Shown here: in pieces, positions 11,501 through 18,129 of the stretch
Layout of the letters: every line of letters begins with the position of its first letter
How positions within the stretch are numbered: the first letter of the stretch is position 1
Assembly: GCF_002009175.1 (NCBI RefSeq)
Contig: NZ_CP018047.1
Span: 5,394,001-5,458,000, forward strand
Reading direction: 5' to 3'
From: Streptomyces niveus
Lineage (GTDB): Bacteria > Actinomycetota > Actinomycetes > Streptomycetales > Streptomycetaceae
Length of the DNA: 64,000 bases
Program-made: the position numbers and the translations under genes
The notes under the pieces: generated by a model
The model's database searches: none
Told to the model about the DNA's origin: nothing
Seen by the model: the letters and a program-made list of their open reading frames with translations, nothing else

Positions 11501-11954
11501 GCTCGTCGGCGGTGGAGTCCCCGGTGGCGTCACCCCCGGCGGGCCAGGCCCCGGTCACGAGCCGTACGCGCGAGCGGTCGAGCGTCGCGAAGTGCGTGAG
11601 GTCGGGGTCCCCCTCGCGGGCGTCGGGCGGCTGAAGACCGCGGGGGAGCGCGTACGACCCGGAACGCTCCAGTTTCCCCACGGTGACCGGCAGCCCGTCG
11701 AAGGACTTCCGCGCCACCTCGTTCGCGGCCTCGTTCGCGGCCTCCCGGTCCTCGGCGGGGACCTGCGCGCTGATCACGAGCGCCGCCGAGGCGGCCTCGC
11801 GGCCCTGGAGCGTGTGACGGAGCGCGGCGTCCCCGATCGAACCGGAGAAGGCGGTGAGGGCCGACAGCACGGACGTGGTGAGGAGGACGGCGAGGAGGGC
11901 GGCGGCGAGCAGGAGCCGGTGCGCGCGGACCCGCAGAAAGACGAACCCCGTCAC
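8541..11954 (-). CDS. FtsX-like ABC transporter permease (1137 aa)
   Basis: First gene of the exporter operon, GTG start. The N-terminal helix (LLLAAALLAVLLTTSVLSAL) is followed by an outer domain, a central FtsX block, a second large outer domain rich in Asp/Thr and a C-terminal FtsX block with helices between about 1000 and 1125. It is the same type as the following permease but clearly not identical, so the two probably form a heterodimer served by the single downstream ATPase. No binding-protein gene is nearby, which fits an exporter or mechanotransmitter. Confidence 0.88.
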   Translation of the reverse strand: MTGFVFLRVRAHRLLLAAALLAVLLTTSVLSALTAFSGSIGDAALRHTLQGREAASAALVISAQVPAEDREAANEAANEVARKSFDGLPVTVGKLERSGSYALPRGLQPPDAREGDPDLTHFATLDRSRVRLVTGAWPAGGDATGDSTADEPVQAAFPEVAATQLGLKTGTRLTLVDRLGDEPLTILVTGVYRPADLTDPYWKLDTLGGHGVRTVTFTTYGPLLTDPALFDSGRLSAGDLSWLAAADFRSVTTARIDSLRTAAEREPKTLAARPVFADGVNVSTALPGVLDRTERALLVSRSTLLIVAVQLVLLAGYALLLVARLLSSERTGETDLLRARGGSRRRLLWLTAVEALLLALPAALCAPLLAGPLTRLLADSGRLTEIGLRLGDTSTAEVWLTGVGVALACAAAVVAPALASAGATRLRGGRAKPLPGPVRAGADVGLLVIAAVAYWQLDRQTATSGGGALSGDSRGELGIDPLLVAAPALALLAGTVLTLRLLPPVARLAERRAANGAGLSSALAGWQFSRRPLRGAGPVLLLVLAVAMGMLAIGQSASWDRSQKDQADFRTGASLRVATDRPGDPGQAGIYAALPGVREAAPAHRATSELAGNRMATVLALDTAHAQERMLLRDDTAGLSGDEGAARLLDAVKPAGAARPGTPLPDGTRQLRITLRLTDTGAGDGVSPTGSVPFTTVVIEDRYGVGHRMPVGEVPVDGRPHTVTLDLTGAADAVTGPEARTTPLAPAEPLALTGLELVSTAPQGRSETHRLRVEALRSLDADGAVRPVDVDKDSDWRATRLSSLDGEADPEVPLKPAVSASAPLALSYETGISPQTGHFLDPARNVTVHVSAARAEPPAVLPGIATETFLRAAGAKTGQNVDVQVSGQRLRVKIVRSVGQLPTTGAGALSARAASETVGGGRPGDGGGLLVDLRTVNEVLAERRVASLAPTEWWLSTAPDRTTEIAETLRKRSDLDPAQVLVRDETADELLSDPLGVGPQSALTAAAIAAAALAAVGFAVSAAGSQRERAAEFALLRALGTPRRQLARLIATEQGVLLSVALLVGLALGAVLTRAVVPLVVLTGQATQPVPRVLVELPTGQVAALLAGVSALPLLMIASLALRRTDPTVTLRERGGN

Positions 11955-12065
11955 ACGTCCCCCTGCCGATCCGTCGTTCTCCCCCGGAGCCTCGGATACT
12001 TTCAGAGGGCACCCGCCCGTGGTAACCGCTTACGGGCGTACTTTGATCCGATCGTGACCGTTGTG

Positions 12066-12081
12066 CGGAACGGGAGTTCCG
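12066..12081. promoter_or_regulatory. Inverted repeat CGGAAC-GGGA-GTTCCG upstream of the exporter operon
   Basis: Perfect six-base arms with a four-base centre between the permease start (11954) and the globin stop (12120). It could be an operator for the exporter operon or part of a globin terminator; no T-run follows, which favours an operator weakly. Confidence 0.35.
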
Positions 12082-12119
12082 TATTCCGGGGCGCGGCCGG
12101 TGTTAGCCGGGGCGGGTTC

Positions 12120-12518
12120 TCAGCTGTTGACCATCGACGCGGCGGCGTACGTCATGTAGTCCCAGAGCTGCCGCTCGTGCTCCTCGGAGAGCTCCAGTTC
12201 GTCGATGGCCACCCGCATGTGCCGCAGCCACGCGTCGTGCGCGGCCCGGTCGACGGTGAACGGGGCGTGGCGCATCCGCAGCCGGGGATGGCCCCGGTTG
12301 TCGCTGTAGGTGCGGGGACCGCCCCAGTACTGGATCAGGAACAGCGTGAACCGCTCCTCGGCGGGACCCAGATCCTCCTCCGGATACATCGGCCGGAGCA
12401 GCGGGTCCTCGGCGACCCCCTGGTAGAACCGGTGGACCAGGCGCCGGAAGGTCTTCTCCCCGCCGACCTGCTCGTAGAAGGTCTGCTCCGAAAGTGTGCC
12501 GCGCGGAATCTCGTTCAC
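12120..12518 (-). CDS. glbO: Group II truncated haemoglobin
   Basis: A 132-residue 2-on-2 globin closely matching the actinobacterial GlbO type. Proximal haem ligand His84 (in RMRH), Tyr45 at CD1 (MYPEEDL), Tyr32 at B10 and Trp97 at G8 (DAWLRHM) are all present, the set that makes a slow-releasing oxygen site. Expected cytosolic role: oxygen, nitric oxide or peroxide handling near the respiratory chain. Monocistronic as far as can be seen, transcribed away from the methyltransferase gene. Confidence 0.95.
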   Translation of the reverse strand: MNEIPRGTLSEQTFYEQVGGEKTFRRLVHRFYQGVAEDPLLRPMYPEEDLGPAEERFTLFLIQYWGGPRTYSDNRGHPRLRMRHAPFTVDRAAHDAWLRHMRVAIDELELSEEHERQLWDYMTYAAASMVNS

Positions 12519-12571
12519 CCCTCCATGGTCTCAGACCGACCGGCCGAGTACCTGAGGTCTAGGACCTTCCC

Positions 12572-12628
12572 CGATCACCTCCCGGCGTCTCACGATCACT
12601 TCCCGGCGTCTCGCGATCACCACCCGGA
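12572..12628. repeat. 21-base tandem repeat between divergent promoters
   Basis: Units at 12572-12592, 12593-12613 and a partial one at 12614-12628 share CGATCAC(C/T)TCCCGGCGTCTC. A 21-base period equals two helical turns, so repeated half-sites would face one side of the DNA. It lies between the globin and methyltransferase starts. A nearby palindrome AGGTC-TAG-GACCT sits at 12555-12567. Confidence 0.6.
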
Positions 12629-12718
12629 ACCGGCCGGTCGCGCCCGGGAATCCGGTTACCCGGGGTCCGGGAGCCGGTACTGCTCGCTTCCGCGCCCCGG
12701 ACACAGGACAGTGGGGGC

Positions 12719-13744
12719 ATGGGCGTTCACCGCGAGCACCACGAGGCGTACCGGCCGGGCGACGACGACGAAGGCGTCGCCGCCGAGGCGCGTGCCGCCA
12801 TGGTGCGGGGCATGGTGGACGACGGGTCCCTGGCCGACCCGGCCTGGCGCGCGGCGTTCGAGGAGGTGCCGCGCCATGTGTTCGTGCCGTACTACTTCGT
12901 CAGCAGACCCGGCGGGCACGACCGGCTGTGGTGCGACGACCCCGATCCGGTCCGGCGGCTGCGCTGGCTGCGCGGCGCGTACGCGGACGGGGCGCTGGCC
13001 ACCCGCGTACGGGACGGTGAACTGATCTCCTCCAGCAGTCAGCCCTCCCTGATGGCCCGGATGCTCGCGGAGCTTCAGGTGCGCGACGGGCACACCGTCC
13101 TGGAGATCGGCGCGGGCACCGGCTACAACGCGGGGCTGCTCTCGCACCGGCTGGGCGACGAGCGTGTGACGACCGTCGATCTGGATCCGGAGATCACGGA
13201 GTCCGCCCGCAGGCATCTCGCGGCCGCCGGATACCGGCCCGCGGTCGTCACCGGCGACGGCGCGATCGGCTGCCGGCGCCGGGCACCGTTCGACCGGATC
13301 ATCGCGACCTGCACGCTGTCCGCGGTGCCGTCCGCCTGGCTGGAGCAGTGCGCGGACGGTGCGCGGATCCTGGCGCCGCTGTCCACCGGGCTGATCGCGC
13401 TGGACGTCGGCGACGACCTCCACGGCCGTTACGCGGAAGGGCACTTCCTGCACACGTCCGCCTTCTTCGTCCCGCTGCGGGGCGGCACGGAGGAGCCTGC
13501 GCTGCCGGTCCTCCAGCGGATCGGCGGACTGCCCAGACGGGCGCTGGAGAACGATCTCTTCCGCTTCATGCTCTCGCTCACGGCGGGCAGCCTGGACCCG
13601 CACGAGGCCCTCTCCCTCTGGGAGCGCGAGAAGCGCCCGCAGCGGGAGAGGTTCGGCCTCACGGTCGGCCGGGACCGGCAGTGGGCCTGGCTGGACGACC
13701 CCGCGGGACCGTACGTCTGGCCGCTCAGCTCCGGCGGATCGTGA
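12719..13744 (+). CDS. Protein-L-isoaspartate O-methyltransferase-like protein
   Basis: A 341-residue protein. The N-terminal half has the PCMT features: VPRHVFVP, SSSSQPSLMARML, and the SAM-binding motif I VLEIGAGTGYNAGLL at about 122-136, then VDLDPE and a GDGAIG motif. About 130 extra residues follow the Rossmann domain, more than the compact repair enzyme, as in streptomycete paralogues linked to peptide modification. It should methylate a carboxylate or isoaspartate; substrate not readable. Its last 20 bases overlap the convergent FHA gene. Start ATG 12719. Confidence 0.85.
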   Translation: MGVHREHHEAYRPGDDDEGVAAEARAAMVRGMVDDGSLADPAWRAAFEEVPRHVFVPYYFVSRPGGHDRLWCDDPDPVRRLRWLRGAYADGALATRVRDGELISSSSQPSLMARMLAELQVRDGHTVLEIGAGTGYNAGLLSHRLGDERVTTVDLDPEITESARRHLAAAGYRPAVVTGDGAIGCRRRAPFDRIIATCTLSAVPSAWLEQCADGARILAPLSTGLIALDVGDDLHGRYAEGHFLHTSAFFVPLRGGTEEPALPVLQRIGGLPRRALENDLFRFMLSLTAGSLDPHEALSLWEREKRPQRERFGLTVGRDRQWAWLDDPAGPYVWPLSSGGS

Positions 13745-14948
13745 TCGTCGTCCAGGCACCGACGTGCACGCGGTCGCCGTCCTTGAGCGCGACGGGGACA
13801 TACGGCTGGATCGGGTCCTCGGCGCCGTTCAGCGTCGTGCCGTTGGTGGAATTCTGATCGACCACCGCCCAGCCGCCGTCGGGCTGCTGGACCAGGACCG
13901 CGTGCTGGTGCGAGACGCCCGGGTCCTCCGGCGGGACGGACAGGTCGACATCGGGGGACTCACCGGTGGAGTGGCGCCGGCGGCCGATGGTGATCTGGTT
14001 CCCGGTCATCGGAAGATGCTGTTCCGGTGAGTACGCGGGCAGGTTGAGGCCCGTCGCCTCGGGGCCGCTGCGCTGCATCATCGCCATGAAGTACTCACGG
14101 TCCGGTGCGACGACCGCGGTCCAGTTGCCGGGCGGCTGGTACTGGTGGGGCGGCTGCTGCTGCATCGGGTCGTGCTGCTGGTGCTGCTGCGGCGGCGGTC
14201 CCTGCTGGAACTGCTGCGGGGGCGCCGGAGCCTGCGCCGAGGGCGGCGGCAGCACCCAGTCGTCGCCACCGGTCTGCTGCGGCGGGGCCGGGGGCCCCGA
14301 CTGCTGGAACGAGGGAGGCGACGGCGGGCCTTGCTGCTGCTGGTACGGCGGGGGCGGCGGCGGTCCCTGCTGGCCATGAGGACCGGGAGGGCCGTGCGGT
14401 CCGGGAGGCCCGGGAGGACCCGGATGTCCGGGCGGTCCGCCGTGCGGGCCGGGGCCACCGGGTCCGCCCTGCTGATCGGGGACCAGCGGTTCGGCGGGCC
14501 GGTTCAGCTGGGAGGGGCGCGAGCCCTGGTAGTCGTACGGCTCCGGCGGCCGGGGCGGCGCCTGCTGGGCCTGGAAGCCCGGCGGCAGGTTCAGTCCCGG
14601 AGGCGGCGGTCCACCCAGTCCACCCGGCCCGCCGGGCCCACCCGGTCCACCGGGCTGCTGGTGCTGCGGAGCCAGCGGCGTGTACGAGGTCGCCGTGTTC
14701 GTGAGGAAGTTCCACCGGCACTCCTCGCAGAACAGGGCGTTGCCCTCGCGCGGAGTGCGGCACTGCGGGCAGAGCTCCGCCTGCGCCGTCGCGTTCGGGT
14801 CCTGCGGGTAGCCGTAACCGGGCGCGGGCGGTGGTGGGGGAGGCGGCGGCACCGAACCGGCGGGAGCGCCGGCTCCGGCCATGCGATGGCCACAGACCTC
14901 GCACCAGTCGTCGGAACCCGACTGGTGTCCGTTCGGGCAAGTCGGCAT
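13725..14948 (-). CDS. FHA-domain protein with two zinc ribbons
   Basis: A 407-residue cytosolic protein. Residues 4-22 (CPNGH...CEVCGH) and about 58-79 (CPQC...CEEC) are zinc ribbons. A long Pro/Gly/Gln-rich, disordered region spans about 90-260. The C-terminus (about 318-407) is an FHA domain with the phosphothreonine-binding GR, SHQH and NSTNGT motifs. FHA domains read phospho-Thr, so this is the likely output of the kinase encoded upstream. It is the last gene of the glnX-to-FHA block, 66 bases after the vWA gene, and its tail overlaps the convergent methyltransferase gene. Confidence 0.92.
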   Translation of the reverse strand: MPTCPNGHQSGSDDWCEVCGHRMAGAGAPAGSVPPPPPPPPAPGYGYPQDPNATAQAELCPQCRTPREGNALFCEECRWNFLTNTATSYTPLAPQHQQPGGPGGPGGPGGLGGPPPPGLNLPPGFQAQQAPPRPPEPYDYQGSRPSQLNRPAEPLVPDQQGGPGGPGPHGGPPGHPGPPGPPGPHGPPGPHGQQGPPPPPPYQQQQGPPSPPSFQQSGPPAPPQQTGGDDWVLPPPSAQAPAPPQQFQQGPPPQQHQQHDPMQQQPPHQYQPPGNWTAVVAPDREYFMAMMQRSGPEATGLNLPAYSPEQHLPMTGNQITIGRRRHSTGESPDVDLSVPPEDPGVSHQHAVLVQQPDGGWAVVDQNSTNGTTLNGAEDPIQPYVPVALKDGDRVHVGAWTTITIRRS

Positions 14949-15014
14949 GTCGGCGCTTCCCCCTCTCCTCGTCCGGCCCGCAGGCCGCGGTTGATCGTTA
15001 CGTGCCGCTGTTCG

Positions 15015-16367
15015 CTACTTCTTGACGCGGACTGTCTTCGTCGAGCGAGTTTCCAGTGTCATCTCGTCCGCGTCCGCGACCTTCGCTTTCAGTCGCACAG
15101 TACCCGTCGCCGCATCGACCACGTCCACCACCTTCGAAAGCAGTTTCGCCGTATCGGCGTTCCCCGAGTCCGACGCGAGCTGTACCGCGCGCCCCAGTTT
15201 GGCCGTCGCGCCGTCGAAGTCCCCCGACTTACGGGCCTCCAGGCCCTGTTGGATGACCTGCGCCAGTTCGGCCTGGCCCGTGTAGTGCGCGACCTGCGGA
15301 TTGATGGACGTCGACGCCACCATGTCGTCGGTCCACACCGCCCGTACCAGTCCCTGGGACAGCACCTGCGACGTGCCGTCGGCGGCGGGCAGGATCAGCG
15401 AGACCCTGGCCGCCAGCATCTCCTGGCCGACGCCCGCCTCCGGGACCTGGACACATACGTGGTAATCACGGGACTCGTCGCCCCAGGAGCCGGTCGGATA
15501 GTCCCCCGCACGGGCGTTGGCCTCCGTACGCCGCCCGGTCAGCTCCTCGACCGTCGGCGCCACCTGCTTGACGAACTTGATCTCCACGCCGACGGGTGTC
15601 CAGAGCCGCAGCGCGACGTCCGCGACCTCCTTGCCCATCGCGTTCTCCATCATCTCGGTGAAGTCGGCGGCCAGGCCCGAGGGATCGGCGACGATGTCCG
15701 CCGTGCCGAGCATCGCCGAGGCGATGCCTGTGACCTCTTTCACCACCCAGTCCGTGCCGACACCACGGGCGTCACAGGTGAAACGGCCCGCACAGGCGTC
15801 GAGCGAGGCGCGCAGGTCCTCCGGCGTCTCGTGCTCGTTACGGCCGTCGGTGAGCAGGATGCCGTGCCTGATCGACACGTCGGCCGAGGCCAGCAGGCGG
15901 TCGGCGAGCCGCAGCCAGGTGCCGATGGCCGTACCGCCGCCCGCGCTCAGCTTGCGCAGGGCGTTCCTGGCCTCCGCGCGGGTGCCGGCGTCCGCGACCG
16001 CGAGCCGGCCCTCGCCCGGGTAGACCTCCTTGGCCACGTGCGTGCCCGCCACCACGGCGAAGGCGACACCGTCGCGCAGCGTGTCGATGGCGGCGGACGT
16101 GGCATCGCGCGCGTTGCGCATCTTCGTCGGCGGATAGTCCATCGACCCCGAGCAGTCGACCATGATCACGACGGCCGCGTTCGGGCTCCCGCCCGGCGTC
16201 GTCGATACCGGGGACGCTCCCGTGAGCGGCGCCCCGCCGCTCGTACCACCGCCGGTGGACGTGACCGTCACGATCGCGTTCACCTCGCGCCCGCCTTCCG
16301 GCAGGAACTCGTTCTGGTACACGTCGACGGAGAACTGCGGCACTGTCGACTTGGAGAAGTTCGCCAT
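15015..16367 (-). CDS. vWA-domain protein (TerY-like) of the kinase cluster
   Basis: A 450-residue protein without signal peptide. The von Willebrand A domain begins near residue 64 and has a full MIDAS metal site DCSGS at 71-75 plus a TDGR motif later. The C-terminal 200 residues are beta-rich, ending in a Lys/Arg tail. Start: ATG at 16367 (MANFSKS), with AAGGAG nine bases upstream; an in-frame ATG six bases earlier is only three bases from that site. vWA, PP2C and Ser/Thr kinase genes side by side match the TerY-phosphorylation triad known from comparative genomics. Likely a metal-dependent scaffold for the kinase and phosphatase. Confidence 0.88.
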   Translation of the reverse strand: MANFSKSTVPQFSVDVYQNEFLPEGGREVNAIVTVTSTGGGTSGGAPLTGASPVSTTPGGSPNAAVVIMVDCSGSMDYPPTKMRNARDATSAAIDTLRDGVAFAVVAGTHVAKEVYPGEGRLAVADAGTRAEARNALRKLSAGGGTAIGTWLRLADRLLASADVSIRHGILLTDGRNEHETPEDLRASLDACAGRFTCDARGVGTDWVVKEVTGIASAMLGTADIVADPSGLAADFTEMMENAMGKEVADVALRLWTPVGVEIKFVKQVAPTVEELTGRRTEANARAGDYPTGSWGDESRDYHVCVQVPEAGVGQEMLAARVSLILPAADGTSQVLSQGLVRAVWTDDMVASTSINPQVAHYTGQAELAQVIQQGLEARKSGDFDGATAKLGRAVQLASDSGNADTAKLLSKVVDVVDAATGTVRLKAKVADADEMTLETRSTKTVRVKK

Positions 16368-16527
16368 CTGCATCGGCTCCTTGACGCTCCACTGGCAGAG
16401 AAATCTAAGACTTGAGAGGGACGGCAGGGCAACGGGCCGGCGTGCTCCCGGGGTTGGACCGGGCGCCGGCCCGGATCGCCCGCTGCGGTCCGGTGGTCCG
16501 GGCAGTGGGGTGCTCAGGCCGGGCTCA

Positions 16528-16691
16528 GGCCCTGTCCGGCGGATCTTCGGGGGCCCGGGACGCCTGGCACGGCACCTCGCGGCGTTGTCGGAGTCATGCG
16601 AGTACGCCCAGTACGAGCATGATCCTCCGCCTTGCGATGCACCGCACCAGACGCCCCGGGCTGATCCCCGGAGATCCGCCGGACAGGACCT
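16528..16691. mobile_element. MITE-like element, 164 bp, 20-base terminal inverted repeats
   Basis: Left end AGGCCCTGTCCGGCGGATCT (16528-16547) and right end 16672-16691, whose reverse complement is AGGTCCTGTCCGGCGGATCT; 19 of 20 bases agree. The interior (about 124 bases) has no ORF of note. Such short inverted-end elements are non-autonomous insertion remnants. It occupies the only long gap of the kinase cluster, and its right end supplies the TAG stop codon of the PP2C gene. No obvious target duplication. Confidence 0.7.
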
Positions 16692-18126
16692 AGCCGGATC
16701 CTGCCCCTTGCTGCGGTACGGCGAACGGCAGCAGAGCCACCGTTACGTTGTCGTGGCCCCCACCGTCGAGCGCGTGGCCGACCAGTACCTGGGCGCTGTG
16801 CAGAGGCCGCCCGGCGGCGTCGGGCGGCAGGACCCGGGCCATCTCCTGCGGGCTCTCCGCGTAGTTCCACAGCCCGTCCGTGCACACCACGACGACTCCG
16901 GGGCGGTCCGGCTTGAAGGACGCCGTGTGCGGTTCGAGTTCGTACGCGTCGGCGCCGAGCCAGCCCGTGATGGCGTGGGCGCGTTCGTCCGCGTACGCCT
17001 CCGCCTCGTTCATCAGGCCCGCTGCGACCATCTGCGCCGCCCAGGAGTCGTCCTCGGTGAGCCGCGCGGGGGGACCGGTGCGGTCGTCGGGCACCCAGTA
17101 GGCGCGGCTGTCGCCGACCCAGCCGACGACCAGCAGCCCGCTCGCCACGACCGCGCCGACGATCGTGCACGCCGGCGCGTTCTGCGCGCGGTGCGCGGCC
17201 TCGTGCTCGCCGGCCCGACCCGGCCGGGTGGCAAGGAGGTTGACGGCCTCGGCGGCGGCCACGATCGCCTCGTGCATGGCCTGCTGCGGGTGCGTGCCGC
17301 GCGGCAGCGCCGCCAGCAGCACCTCGTTGGCGGTGGCCGAGGCCGCCGCCGACGCCTCGTCGGGGCGGGTCGCCGACGACACGCCGTCGCAGACGATCGC
17401 GATCACGGCGGGTGTGCCGTCCGGCAGGGCGGCCGACGACACGGCGAACGCGTCCTCGTTGCGGTGGTGGCGCAGTCCGCGGTCGCTGACCGCCGCCACC
17501 GAGTCCAGCTCCTGCTCCATGTGGTCGCGCTCGCGCGGCTGGGCGTGACCGCAGTTCTCGCAGTAGCCGTCGGTGTCCACATGGCCGGCGCGGCAGGCCA
17601 CACAGAGCTTCGTACCGGCCGGAGCCGCGGGAGGCGCCGTACGAGGGTCGGCCGGGTCGGCGGGTGCCACCGGGTCCGGGTCCGACGAACGGTGATCGGT
17701 GACATGGGGCACCGCGGGCGGAGCCCCGACGGCCGCGTCCGGCGCCGAGGCGGGCGCGGGCAGTTCGAAGTCACCGGCCGGACTGGGCATGACCGTCGCG
17801 TGCCCGGACAGCGGCACGCCGGTCGAGTCGAGGCCGGGCAGCTCGCCCGGCAGATGCACCGGGGCGGGCGTGTTCGTACTGTCCCTCTCGGCGGCGGTCG
17901 GCCAGTCGACGGCGCCCGTGGGACCGGCGCCCGGGGGAGCGGTTCCCGCGGCGGCCTCGACCGGCGCCTGGGCGCCGTTGATGACGATCGTGGGGTGGTC
18001 GTCCGGGGGCGGGGGCACGGCCGACAGGTCGTACCCGCACGCACCACAGAACAGGTCGCCCGACTCCAGCGGCTCCTCGCAACCGGGGCACCTCGAAAGG
18101 GCTGTCGGCTGGTGCATCTGCGACAT
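16690..18126 (-). CDS. PP2C-family Ser/Thr phosphatase with two zinc ribbons
   Basis: A 478-residue cytosolic protein. An N-terminal zinc ribbon (CPGCEEPLESGDLFCGACG), an acidic Pro-rich linker with a second ribbon (CVACRAG...CENCGH, about 175-195), then a PP2C domain from about 215 to 472: RNEDAF, VCDGVSS, WVGDSRAYWV, VCTDGLW and GGHDNVTV, giving the Asp residues of the two-metal centre. It should remove phosphate from targets of the adjacent PknG-like kinase. ATG at 18126, three bases after the kinase stop; a TTG at 18129 is less likely. The stop lies inside the end of a MITE-like element. Confidence 0.9.
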   Translation of the reverse strand: MSQMHQPTALSRCPGCEEPLESGDLFCGACGYDLSAVPPPPDDHPTIVINGAQAPVEAAAGTAPPGAGPTGAVDWPTAAERDSTNTPAPVHLPGELPGLDSTGVPLSGHATVMPSPAGDFELPAPASAPDAAVGAPPAVPHVTDHRSSDPDPVAPADPADPRTAPPAAPAGTKLCVACRAGHVDTDGYCENCGHAQPRERDHMEQELDSVAAVSDRGLRHHRNEDAFAVSSAALPDGTPAVIAIVCDGVSSATRPDEASAAASATANEVLLAALPRGTHPQQAMHEAIVAAAEAVNLLATRPGRAGEHEAAHRAQNAPACTIVGAVVASGLLVVGWVGDSRAYWVPDDRTGPPARLTEDDSWAAQMVAAGLMNEAEAYADERAHAITGWLGADAYELEPHTASFKPDRPGVVVVCTDGLWNYAESPQEMARVLPPDAAGRPLHSAQVLVGHALDGGGHDNVTVALLPFAVPQQGAGSG

Positions 18127-18129
18127 CAA

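Noticed and set aside
9648..13025. 1125-codon open frame on the plus strand
   Set aside because: Antisense to the large permease and globin genes; long frames opposite genes are expected at this GC content and its Arg/Gly-rich composition is not protein-like.
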